A stretch of 64,000 bases of DNA from Panicum virgatum. Its lineage: Eukaryota > Streptophyta > Magnoliopsida > Poales > Poaceae. Below are positions 33,401-42,400 of this stretch, piece after piece. Location of the stretch: assembly GCF_016808335.1 (NCBI RefSeq), contig NC_053142.1, positions 40,219,674 to 40,283,673 on the forward strand. Reading direction: 5' to 3'. The first letter of the stretch is position 1. Every line of letters begins with the position of its first letter. A model generated the notes under the pieces. The model had not been told where the DNA came from. It was given only the letters and a program-made list of their open reading frames with translations, and made no database searches. The translations under genes and the position numbers were made by a program.

Positions 33401-36400
33401 TCGGGTTGACCTCGTCACCGTCTTCCTGAGCATGGAGTCCCTGGACTCGGCTCGAGCGACGAGACATCTATGGTCAAGGGGGACAAGATTAGGTGACTCC
33501 CCTAGTATAATGCTGGGGTTTATTTGTATATTTAAAATATTTTGTACCGCGCAATGCACACAAACAAATCACTCAAGCACCACACAAGCATTCATTCAAA
33601 CAAGCAGGGATACATGACACGACGGATTACAATAACGCGGCTCGACTTTTAAGGGTCGGCCGGGACGACTCGACTACTGAACCCTACAACACGGTCTTCG
33701 GGGTCACTATTTTCGGGATCTCGGGGAGATGCGGGAGGCGTGGGCGGCACTGATTCACAAATCCTCCTGCGTGGTTGGGATGAGGAACATAGCGGAATTC
33801 CCTCTAGGATTGGCAGCTCCACGGCAGTCCTGGGATTGCGTTCCTTGCGCTTGGCACGGTCCACTAGGTAGACACCCCTAAGGAGCTGACTGTGGCGATC
33901 TGCCTGCTCCCTAAGGTTCTCTTCGGCCATGGCAAGGCGGCTTTCAGCTTCGGCTGCTCGGGCTTCTGCCTGGGCTACGGCCAGTTTAGTCCTACGCCAA
34001 CGGGACTCCGCTTCCTCAGCACGCTGGATTAAATCTCTCACACGCTGATGCAGTTGGTCGCACAAATCGTCGAGGCTAAGCAAATAGCCAGACATAGCGA
34101 CAACTGTGGGGTTCTTCTCTGTCCTTGCGGGGCTCTCCAGGTTGCGGATCCTCGTCGCCCAAGCAGGACGGCTACGGTCCAGCGGTGGAAAGTACTTCAT
34201 GGGAGTGGAACCCAAGTGCCATTCAAACATCTGGCACAGGTACCGCAGCGCCTTGCGAGCTGCAAGTTGAATGGTGTCAGGCATACGGGCTCCAGTGGCG
34301 GTGACGCTCCAGGGTTGCATCTCCAAGTACTTATCACTGGCACCAATATGGATAGTGACCTCACAACTTTCGGTGCCATGCTCCACGAACTCGCGACCCA
34401 CGTACTCCGGTCGTTCCGGAATACCAAGTCGCACCGTGGCAGCATAAAGCACCCTGGGGAATCCATCTTCGTTGATGCAGTAGGTGGTGGTCCAGTCATC
34501 CGCCATCTGATTTTCAAGGGTAGGGTTAGCATAACAAGGATAAAGTTTAAGGAGTAATATATTTTCAAGGATTGACCATCCTAGGGCTCCTACGGTCATC
34601 GTTTACTACCGGTTCGCGTCCTACAGCCAAGCATGGCTCTGATACCACCTGAAGCGCCCTGACCCGAAGATCAAGGCTAAACCATGTATTAAGTACCGAA
34701 TAAGGTCTCCGGCATAATACATGTTACATCAAGTGGAGTCCAGAGTCATACAGAGCTTTATTTAACACGTACATGAGGAGTAAAGTGACAACACAAAGCT
34801 ACACAGAACAACCATAGGATAACAACTAGCATAGCGACATGCAGGACTAGCTCTTCATTCATCACGGCTCCACTCGATCAGCTTGGGTGCGGACACGATC
34901 TACTCGTAGTCTTCTGGCACAAAGTCAGGATCCTCTGGGGAAAAATCAACAGGGGTGAGTACAAAAGTACTCAGCAAGCTCCACCTCACCCTACGGGAGG
35001 GGAAATGACATGCACGACGCATAATAAGCACATTCTACTAATAATGCAGCTAATGGTATGCAACTCTTTCCGACACAACACACAATAGGTAGCTCACTAG
35101 TTGTCAGGACCACACCGTAGCCTGTCCATACCGTGGACACGGACCATTCGAATGGATTATACACTCTGCAGAGGTCGTACACTGTACCCACACGCTCGGC
35201 TGCCCGAACGGACAACCGACATAGCCGACACCCAGCCGTGGCTCAACCCCGACTAGTCGCCCCCAAACCCACGGGTCTGGACCAATCCAGGTCTTACCCC
35301 AAAACATATCCACCTCGGACGACTACTAGGTTAGCCAGTGGGATTAGGCTAGGGTTTGCCCATACAAACTCATGTGGTCGTACTGAAAGTAAGCTAGGTG
35401 AGATGTCAAAACAACTCGGTCCTTATGGTTCACCAGGGCAGCAATCATCCCTCAACATATCAACTCGAGCCTACCACCACGGTAGCACTCACCTGCCAGT
35501 CTACCACCACGGTAGCGCCGGCTCCAGCATACCCAGCTGTCCCTGGTCTCAGCCAGATCCCTTCTTATCCTATTCTCAGCTCTGGATATGCATGACTACT
35601 CAGATGCATGCATGAGCACACTCAATCACTCAAGTACTAGTATATGTAATCGATCCTAGACCCAGGCTACAGCAAAACGTCCTCACATGGATGCAACCGC
35701 TCACGTAGGGATCGATGAAACTTGCCTTCGCTTGCGTACGCGTCGTCGGCGGCGGCTTCCTGCTCGTGGTACGGGTCTTCTGGCTCCTTGGCGGGCTCCT
35801 CCTCAGTCACTCCGTGATCTATGAGCGAAAATGGCACAACCGGCAAACAAACACAAGCAAGCAATAAGCTCAAATGGAGATGAAAATAGGAGGAATAGAT
35901 AATATATGATTTGAGGAGAGTTTAGGAAAAAGAGCTACGTAAAAAGGAGTTGATATGAAGGAGATATTGAGTTTTTGGTTGGTAGAATGATTTGGATTAG
36001 GTGCTCACGGCTGGTGGGTGTTTTGGGCTTTTGTTGTGGAGTTAATGGTCGGGAGAGCTGCCTGCCATCTCACCTTGGCGCGGAACAGCTCGAGGAAGAG
36101 GATCAATTGTTGGAGCCTCGTCTCGTGAGTGAGCTGGGCTCGGAAGGAGTGGTTCAGCTGGTGGAGCGAAGCGGCTCGGTGTGCTTGGGCTGGTGACGGG
36201 GCTCGTCACGGCCTTGCTCCTTTTATAGGCGGGGAGAGCAGCAGCGGCGTCGCGCAAGGACGGGCGACGGCGTGGGCTGCGGCAGCTCGTCGTCAACGCG
36301 AACAGTGGCAGCGCTGAAGGCGCGAGCGCCGAGGCGGCAAAGCCGGCGAGGGCGCTGCAGCGGCGTGGGCGAGGTAGGGACGCGGGAGTGGGCGGCACAG

Positions 36401-38733
36401 CATGATGCCGGCGGCAGCGCACGGTCCCGTCGTGGGGCCGGCGTGTCGCGCGTGCGCGAGCGAGAATGAACGGGTGAGGCGGTTCGGCGGAAAAAATCTC
36501 GGCCGGCACTGTGCGTGGCGACCCCGATTTTTAGCGAGGTGGGTGCTGCCATGACGGGTCTTTTCAAGGTCAATGGTGTGGGTACTCTGTGGCTTCCAAG
36601 GAATGATGAAGTTATGGCAAAGGAGGTAGGCGCTGTCATGATTGTCTGGGAATTATGGCATGGTACGATGATTTGAGAGGCTTTTATGGAAAGAGACGAG
36701 ATGATTTTTGTCGTAGGTGCAAGCATGCGTACACTGGTTACTGGAGGGAACGAATGTACTAACGCAAGGCAAGAGTATAAAATAGTTTACCTAGTAGTTA
36801 TGTAACACCTCACGTTAGTATTATTTTACGTTACTAGTTTAATTGCAACATAAGTTTTATTTTAGTGATTGCTGGAATTTGAGGTGGCCCTACTAAGTTA
36901 AGGGTCTACACCAACTCAATTCAGAGTCGGTCAGCTTCTAGTTACTTAGTGTACCGGGTCCTTTTTACGGCAGAGCCGCCTTTTGCTTCCGGGAGGCAGA
37001 GCCTACCAACAGATGAAGCTGGCTTCCGGGTGGCAGAGCCAACCTTCGATGAAGCCCAGACCCTTTTGTGATCCCGGGTGGCAGAGCCAATCTTCGATGG
37101 ATCACAACTTATACACTAAGTACTTAAACTTAACCGGGAGACTAACACTTATAAAGACACTTACCTTATTGAAGCAACAAAGGAACACACCTAGCACACT
37201 CTACCCAAGCTCACTTCTACCATGCCTTTGAATGTGTGTGGGATGGAGTGGAGTTGTATGGCATGGCAAGGGGTGGCACCCTCCTTATATAGGCACCCAT
37301 ACCCTCTTGGATGAGTGACACTTGTCACAATCTAGGAAGCTCCCTACAAATATCTAAGTTCCCTACAAATATCTAATTCTAGAAAATTCTAAATTTTACC
37401 ATGGCAAGAAAATATCCAAGCTTCTTGTCTTCTTATGATTCTTGTGGAACATTCTAGAACCTTGTCATGGTGAACAAAATTACGCCATGGTTTATTCATA
37501 TTTTTATAGAACCTTATAGAAGTTTGCATTATAAATTTCAACACTCCCCCCTTAATCGTGATGAGTGGGATGTTACAAACAGCATAAGAAACCTAGTACT
37601 AGCATTCTGTTTATCATGATTTGTCAAATCTACACTGTGTCATGTTTGATACATAAACTATTTTTACCTGAGCTTTTGCTGGCCAATACATTTGATATTA
37701 GATGTTTCAGTTTTGTTCTGAACATTGGTGTTCTTCCTACAGGGGGTTGACATGCAGCTTGGTTTGGCTATTGATAGTCCAAAGGCCACTTTAGCAGTAA
37801 AACGGCGCTTAGCCTGTGAAATGGTCAAGTATTGGCAACAAGTTCAGGAAAACATTCCAGATCTTCCTGGCTCTGATGGATGGGGGAAAAAGCACCGGCT
37901 GTTTGTCAAGTGGAAATATGTTGAAGCAAAGGTACATAATCTAGGCTGCTACCTTGTCTTCTTGTCACTGACTTTTTCCTCCTCTCAAATCGCAAATTCT
38001 CGTCTCAATCAAAGAGACTAAATTTCACCAGATTGCATAGCTTGCGTTCTAATGTATGATCTTTTAAGCATTTACACTGTCTGACATCTATGTACATGTT
38101 TATGTCAGGCTGCAGCATACTATTTTCATGGTTTGATTCTTGATGAGGGAAACACGGAGAAATCCCATGGAATGGCAATAGCTGCACTTCAAGCTTCAGA
38201 AGAATTTCTAAAAGAAAGCAAAAGGATTTCAGAAGCATTCCATGCAACTCCTCCAACATCGAGGTAAGGCATCGCCACACTTCACTACTCACCACATATT
38301 GGAGTTTTCATTTTAAATTTTAAATAATTCACATTCGCCAAGATAAGGGGTGCTCAATAATCTGTTTAAGGAACAGCTGCTGCTGCAATTTGTAACAACA
38401 CATTCATAGTAAGGGAGACTGAACTCCATACCTGAATTTTGCAGGAGCCCTACTCCATTCGGAACAGCAAAATATATGTTTGACAAGATCCCAAAAGATG
38501 CTTCAAGCAAGGTCCGAATCAACCAGGACCTATATACTCAAGAAAAGTAAGAACCACCAGCACTGAAACATACTGAAATTGCGAACCTCATGAACTAATG
38601 TGTCATTTGCGGAATTTGCAGGGTGATAGGAACTCCGCCCCCCTTACCAGATTTTGCATTGGCACTAACGCCAGAAGACTATGATCTTCCTCCATTAGAT
38701 CCACTTTGGAACAAAGAAGACAGGCGTCAGTAG
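24429..38733 (+). CDS. BRO1-like-domain protein (416 aa, ten exons)
   Basis: Exons 24429-24687, 24801-24872, 24967-25028, 25114-25249, 25426-25522, 25620-25686, 37743-37931, 38109-38263, 38445-38546 and 38622-38733 join in frame with GT-AG sites (1251 nt). The product starts MGCGASS, a classic N-myristoylation site (Gly2) with an adjacent palmitoylatable Cys3. It continues with [66 protein letters not shown] and [21 protein letters not shown]. This pattern matches the plant endosomal-targeting BRO1-like family (Arabidopsis At5g14020 type). BRO1 domains bind ESCRT-III; a role at endosomal membranes is inferred from the family. Exon 7 resumes after a 12-kb intron (25687-37742) holding a complete antisense Gypsy element. 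The coding exons show no lesion. Confidence 0.9.
25969..28895 (-). repeat. 3' LTR of the Gypsy element (2927 bp)
   Basis: It ends (plus-strand left) TGAAGCGCCCTGACC and begins, minus strand, TGTAACATCCC. Inside, near 28302-28415, a motif CGGGTGGCAGAGCC is repeated three times. GC-rich open frames within the LTR at 27360-28044 recur identically in the other LTR and are not genes. A purine-rich tract (AAGTGGGGTAGG, minus strand, about 28899-28910) abuts it, as expected for plus-strand priming. Confidence 0.95.
28908..29297 (-). pseudogene. Gypsy integrase C-terminus with chromodomain
   Basis: This continues the integrase frame after a TGA (plus-strand TCA at 29298-29300). It contains the GPY/F module ([24 protein letters not shown]) and a chromodomain ([31 protein letters not shown]). 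Chromodomains of this type steer integration toward particular chromatin marks. The stop looks like a CGA-to-TGA or AGA-to-TGA change, and the sequence downstream is otherwise well kept. Confidence 0.85.
29298..30476 (-). pseudogene. Gypsy integrase core
   Basis: A minus-strand open frame of 392 codons. It shows the zinc-binding region ([12 protein letters not shown] ... [12 protein letters not shown]) and the catalytic triad: D in [12 protein letters not shown] in [13 protein letters not shown] and E in [13 protein letters not shown]. The N-terminal part (about 30476-30430) overlaps the RNase H frame in another phase, so a frameshift near 30470 separates it from the upstream pol sequence. 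A TGA at its end precedes the chromodomain. Confidence 0.9.
30443..31975 (-). pseudogene. Gypsy reverse transcriptase and RNase H, broken
   Basis: The minus-strand frame 31975-30743 holds RT motifs ([36 protein letters not shown] with the FIDD active site near residues 239-242 of this frame, [12 protein letters not shown]). The start of RNase H follows ([17 protein letters not shown]). A TAG at 30743-30745 and a TAA at 30701-30703 interrupt RNase H in the same phase; the rest ([13 protein letters not shown] ... VADALSRKA) is at 30688-30443. Both stops are single-base changes in otherwise conserved sequence. Confidence 0.9.
31932..33467 (-). CDS. Gypsy gag-protease polyprotein, N-terminal part (511 aa)
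   Basis: The minus-strand ORF starts near ATG 33467. It has a Pro/Gln-rich N-terminus, the retrotransposon gag capsid core (about residues 115-265, with [11 protein letters not shown] and [19 protein letters not shown]) and one CCHC zinc knuckle (C343, C346, H351, C356). An aspartic-protease motif follows ([14 protein letters not shown]429). The frame leaves the expected track at about 31990-32005, where the RT frame takes over in a different phase. Tekay-type elements usually encode gag-pol in one frame, so this is probably a mutation rather than programmed frameshifting. Confidence 0.88.
   Translation of the reverse strand: MSRRSSRVQGLHAQEDGDEVNPRNQAPLNEAPEAPENGQLPPLPPRAPAPIDLAAILQQQNQLLQVLVTTLTAQAQGNLGNNRPAMQHNGNGSRIADFNRLQPPKFGGSDNPIEADDWLREIEMKLEVVHADDRDKVLLAVQQLKGPALAWWQSYREINENANEMVWADFVKIFREHHIPSSVMKLKRDEFRKLRQGGMTVTEYLHKFTKLSRYAPEDINDDEKKQEAFLGGLNPEIRTLVEVTTHSDFNAMVNRAITTERNRKAELSERKRRFESKKPQQLEKFQRTQYPAHSGPRSQGAFSFKAQPGSFQKPTQSAPVMKTQSTFHTQQTGGSQVTNVKTCFHCREAGHYKANCPYLNQPAPSIFSNSVQGPKQPTGANHATPAKSQQQSFGKAKVNHVNAEEAEDAPGVILGEFLVQSALASVLFDSGASHSFISSHFVEKHDIPTIALKRPLITRSPGGHIPCHLGVLDIPINLSGVVFLADLVVLRDRCHTRYGLAHQAPRKHSLC
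33649..34506 (-). CDS. Additional ORF upstream of gag in the Gypsy element (286 aa)
   Basis: An uninterrupted sense-strand ORF between the primer site (about 34648) and gag (33467). The best start is the ATG at 34506 ([15 protein letters not shown]); an upstream in-frame ATG at 34599 would add 31 residues. The N-terminal 150 residues look globular ([53 protein letters not shown]). A long heptad-rich coiled coil follows (about 165-245, with [20 protein letters not shown]), then a Pro/Ser-rich acidic tail. No gag, pol or known enzyme motif is present. Additional ORFs of unknown role are known in some plant LTR elements. It has no stop, unlike pol. Confidence 0.72.
   Translation of the reverse strand: MADDWTTTYCINEDGFPRVLYAATVRLGIPERPEYVGREFVEHGTESCEVTIHIGASDKYLEMQPWSVTATGARMPDTIQLAARKALRYLCQMFEWHLGSTPMKYFPPLDRSRPAWATRIRNLESPARTEKNPTVVAMSGYLLSLDDLCDQLHQRVRDLIQRAEEAESRWRRTKLAVAQAEARAAEAESRLAMAEENLREQADRHSQLLRGVYLVDRAKRKERNPRTAVELPILEGIPLCSSSQPRRRICESVPPTPPASPRDPENSDPEDRVVGFSSRVVPADP
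34636..34649 (-). other. Primer-binding site of the Gypsy element
   Basis: On the minus strand TGGTATCAGAGCC follows the 5' LTR by a couple of bases. It is complementary to the 3' end of plant initiator methionine tRNA, which primes minus-strand DNA synthesis. Confidence 0.9.
34650..37577 (-). repeat. 5' LTR of the Gypsy element (2928 bp)
   Basis: Nearly identical to 25969-28895. Differences seen by eye include GTCTAG/GTCCAG, CCTCGG/CCACGG, CACGGCATG/CACAGCATG and one inserted T in CAGCTGTCCC. On the minus strand it begins TGTAACATCCCACTC. It supplies the promoter for the element, reading away from the host gene's 3' exons on the opposite strand. Confidence 0.95.
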
Positions 38734-39350
38734 GTGTATATGCAACTGAATGGTTTCTTCAGACGAAGAGCTTGGCTTTGGAGAGAAAGGAGAAGAAACA
38801 GATCTGCCATGCCAAAGCTGAACATGGTAACAAATGAAGTGTACAAAGTATGTTTGAACAAAATCACGAGTCAAAAAAAAGCAAGCAAAATTTAGGAATG
38901 CCTGAAGATAATCTGAAGAGCATTGTACAGGCATTTTTTCTTCTGACAAGGGAAATGCTTTGTAAAAGGTTTGATTGACCATTATCGATCCTGATTCCTG
39001 ATGTTCGGATGTTCCAGATGCTTGCATTTTCTCGGCAAGGGCATAGTTTTGTGCCTGTTCTGATTCATGTGCGGTCTCATAATTTGATGATCACCGGAAA
39101 GCAATGTTTTGTGCTTGTTCGTCATAAACATTTGCATTGGCATCTTAAAACGTGCCTTAGACAAATCAGTTCTAGTCAAGTAAATTTATATGAATGAGCG
39201 ACATTGTCAAATAATCAGGGTGCCCAAAAAAGTTACACCGTTCCTACCATTTAAGGAATGCATGAGTCATGAAAATGTATTTCTGAATGTCATCAAATCA
39301 TCATTTTTCATATGAAAAAAGATATCCCCATAGATATCTCTTCATGTCAT
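38734..39350. other. Convergent 3' regions of the BRO1-like and carrier genes
   Basis: About 617 bases separate the stop codons of two genes that face each other. No further coding signal is seen; it should hold both 3' untranslated regions. Confidence 0.5.
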
Positions 39351-41980
39351 CTATGAGATGTAATCTACAACTAGATAGTATGACCCGGCTAATACAAATG
39401 ATGCAATTCCGCTATGGGCCATTCGTAGTCCAATGCCACGGAACAGAACATTCCTATCAGCAGGAGATATTCCTGTCTTTCTCTCTATCCACGTTCCCGG
39501 TGCTTTCCACTTAAGAAGCTTTCTCTCCAATGCAATATACTGCAAAGAGGAGATAACATAAACAAGGTGTATCGCAAATATGAAAGAATGCAATGTCAAA
39601 TTCGGAGGCAATTACACAAGAAAAATGAGGGCAGACTACAAAAAGCACGGACAAAGCTATACCTTAGGCACAACAGTACATTCTGAACGACTTTTTGCGG
39701 TATCAAATGTATGTGAAGCAGCAGCTGCAACTGCTCCTGCAAAGCCTGCAGCAACACTGGAGGCAAACGGGTGTACAGGACCTGCTTCTTCTATATTCCT
39801 GATAAGAAGCAGAATGTTACACGAGATTAAAATGACAGGATAAATGATAAATATTGTTACCATGCAATCCCCATCTTTACTTCCAAATCAAATATGCTAA
39901 CATGATTGCATTACCTAGGTTCAGGGTTCATATTAACTGCCTTCCAAGTGAGCATCGCCGTGTGTATGAATTGCCAAGTTGAAAAGAACATACCACCAAA
40001 GACACAGTCTCGAGCTATCCCTGGTCTAAGCCCTCTCCACAGAGCACACCAACCTTCAAGTGATATCACTCTAGAAGGTAGCTGCACATCAGACGGTAAT
40101 GGGGGCTTTCCAGAGCCGGTAAGCATCCATGGGTGCTGCTTTAGGGCACCCAACATGTCGGGATGCTTTGGAGAAAGATCAGATAAAAGGTTCACGGTGT
40201 TGCTCCACACCCTCATATCAGGAACATATCCAGGCAACAGTTTGGAAAGTAGTGGAAACGATTCTTGTGCAACATTTGCAGGGCTCACTGGTCTTGAAGG
40301 TACCACAGAACTAACTTGGTTTCGGAGTTTGAAAAGTTCAAATGGTGTGCATAAAAAAGCCTCTACAGCACCAGCAGCTATGCCAGCCAACATAGCCTCA
40401 GAATAATAGACATAATTGTCCTCCCTTCCATCTGCCAAGACATATACAAGATGGTAATCGTTTACTAGATTTCACCACGAGGCACGAGGTGGACATAGAA
40501 AAATCGAACAGGTTAGTAGTGCGAGTAATCACTAGCGGAGTCTCATGGAGGCCAAACTTGGTACTGGCCCTCCTCCAACCAAAATATTACTAGTAGTTAT
40601 CTATCTCCAACACATGATAAGATCAGTTACTTGTATACATGCTTGTGCATGTGCCATAGTTCTTAAAATTCCTTATAATCTGCTCATATTTCTTACTCAA
40701 ATGTCATATTTCCTTTGCTTTTATTTTACGTATAACAGTTGCTGATTGGACCCCATATGTTCATGCTCCGCATATCTATATTTGCATAAGGTATTTCATT
40801 GTATACATGCTTGTGCATGTGCCATAGTGGAAACGAGTGCAATTCAAAACAAACTGATGGTGGTAATAACAAAACGAAAAAACAAACAATGTACTGTGAC
40901 ACAATGCTTGAGAGGTAAAAACTAGACCTGTAATTTAAATACTGATAACTAAGTGACATAGAGCAAATTGTCCTAAACCATGAATCGTGGGAAATCATGT
41001 ATTTACCTTTATAGAAAGCTGTTAAAAGTTCATAGGTCCCAAAACGTGCTCCCAATCCAGGAAGTTTTCCCATTATAGACCATCCGATTCCACTGTAAAA
41101 CCCTAAAAAGAATACAACATTACAACTTATAAGATAGTGAGTGCATTAAATTTGATACATGTTAAGTCACACATAACTAGATATGAAGCCATCAAACATG
41201 AACTGTAAAAGCATATTAAAAAATTCAGGATTTATAAGGATTTGTTCTACCACACTCAAGAAAGTTTAATGGAACAGGCACCCAAAGAAACTTGGGGAAA
41301 GTATTGGTTGTGCATACAGTGCTGACTGAATAAACTCAGGACAGGACTCTAGATTTTCCAACAATTGGATTCATAGTCTCACACAGAACCCAGCATATCT
41401 ATATTTGCATAAGGTATTTCATTCTCTCTTTGGAATTGGTAGATCTATCAGGTAGGCTCAACAATCAATTAGTAAAATCAATCATCAGACGATTCTGGCC
41501 TAGCATAACATGGCAGCTCAACATAATCAGCATACTAGCTTGCTAACTTCAACAGTTCACACACCTCGGTAGCAATGCAAATCAGAATTCAGTACAATTA
41601 CTCCAATAGCAACACACAGTCCCACTACCAAAAGACATCAAGCAATTAATCAACCAACCAATGAACCAAACCTGCAGGGCCGGAGGCGGCCATGAGTCGG
41701 TCCACCACCTGCCGAAGCCCCATCTTCTGCTTCTGCCCGGCCGCTCCCAGCTGCAGAGGAAGGAAAACGCCGCCGAGATGCCAAATCAGACCTTCAGAAA
41801 GCACCGGTACAGCAAGCAACAATACGTGGAGATGCGGGTGGGCGCGCTCGCCTGGACGAGGGTCTTCACCGTGTCGAGGGGGTGCACGGCGACGGCGGAG
41901 GCGCTGATCGCCGCCGCGCCGGCGGCCGCGTGGCCCGCGAACACGCTGTCGCCCAGCGGCTTCCCGCCGCCTCCCACCAT
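39351..41980 (-). CDS. Mitochondrial substrate carrier family protein (381 aa, six exons)
   Basis: Minus-strand exons 41980-41852, 41750-41672, 41102-41007, 40431-39915, 39798-39663 and 39539-39351 join in frame (1146 nt). Carrier signatures PxD/ExxK/R occur as PLDTVKTLVQ (repeat 1) and PFELFKLRNQ (repeat 2). Repeat 3 has SHTFDTAKSR, where the proline is replaced. GLRPGIARDCVFGGMFFSTW and LFRGIGLRMAHSGIASF are further carrier segments. The layout, with a long insertion between repeats 2 and 3, matches the plant subfamily typified by Arabidopsis At4g15010; its substrate is not known to me. It acts in the inner mitochondrial membrane by family inference. The first intron appears to use a GC donor (CAG/GCGAGC at 41851). 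It lies head-to-head with MIA40. Confidence 0.88.
40632..40828. repeat. Local direct repeats with a chimeric patch in a carrier intron
   Basis: A 29-base stretch at 40632-40660 recurs exactly at 40800-40828. The 31 bases just before the second copy (40770-40800) recur exactly at 41393-41423. The patch 40770-40828 is thus a join of two copied pieces, as left by templated repair. Confidence 0.75.
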
Positions 41981-42400
41981 CGCGGCGGCGGCCTGGAAGG
42001 CTGGAGCGCACCCTCCCGGAAATGGCGAGATGCGGCGACGCGGAGGTTTAGGGGAAGGGGAAGGGAGGAGGGATGGCCCGCGGTCACTGAATGAGGGATG
42101 GCCCAGTCACAGAAAGCAGCCCATTTCACTCATGGGCGGAACGGCAGTCGAGCCGGGCCACCGAGTTAGGCCCTGTCCCTCGCATCACGCGGATCATCGA
42201 ACGATCGGACGGCCAGGACACGCCGACGCGAGTCCAACTCGGGTCCAACTTCTCCGCCGTTGGTGGTGCCGCCGGACTCGACTTGGCCAACGTTCCAACC
42301 GACCCCGCCGCCCGGTCGCTCTCGCTGCCATTGCCGGGTCGAGACCTCCGAGACGAGGTTGGCCGCCGCCTGCTCCCGGCCGCTCCCTCTGCGTATCTCC
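41981..42400. promoter_or_regulatory. Bidirectional promoter region between carrier and MIA40
   Basis: Only 420 bases separate the two start codons, which point away from each other. Site II-type motifs (TGGGCY or its complement) occur at 42100-42105 (GGCCCA) and 42118-42123 (AGCCCA). Such motifs are typical of plant promoters for mitochondrial and ribosomal proteins. Confidence 0.6.

Larger units (their letters stand above)
25969..37577 (-). mobile_element. Ty3/Gypsy chromovirus (Tekay/Del-like) element, 11.6 kb, in a BRO1-gene intron
   Basis: It is flanked by a perfect 5-bp duplication AACAG (25964-25968 and 37578-37582). Two LTRs (25969-28895, 34650-37577) start TGTAACATCCC on the minus strand. 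The primer site next to the 5' LTR reads TGGTATCAGAGCC (minus strand, about 34636-34648), complementary to initiator methionine tRNA. Order on the minus strand: extra ORF, gag with zinc knuckle, protease, reverse transcriptase, RNase H, integrase, chromodomain. That order and the chromodomain place it in the Tekay-type chromoviruses. LTRs differ by about nine substitutions and one indel by eye, so insertion is recent, yet pol carries several stops and frameshifts. Confidence 0.95.
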
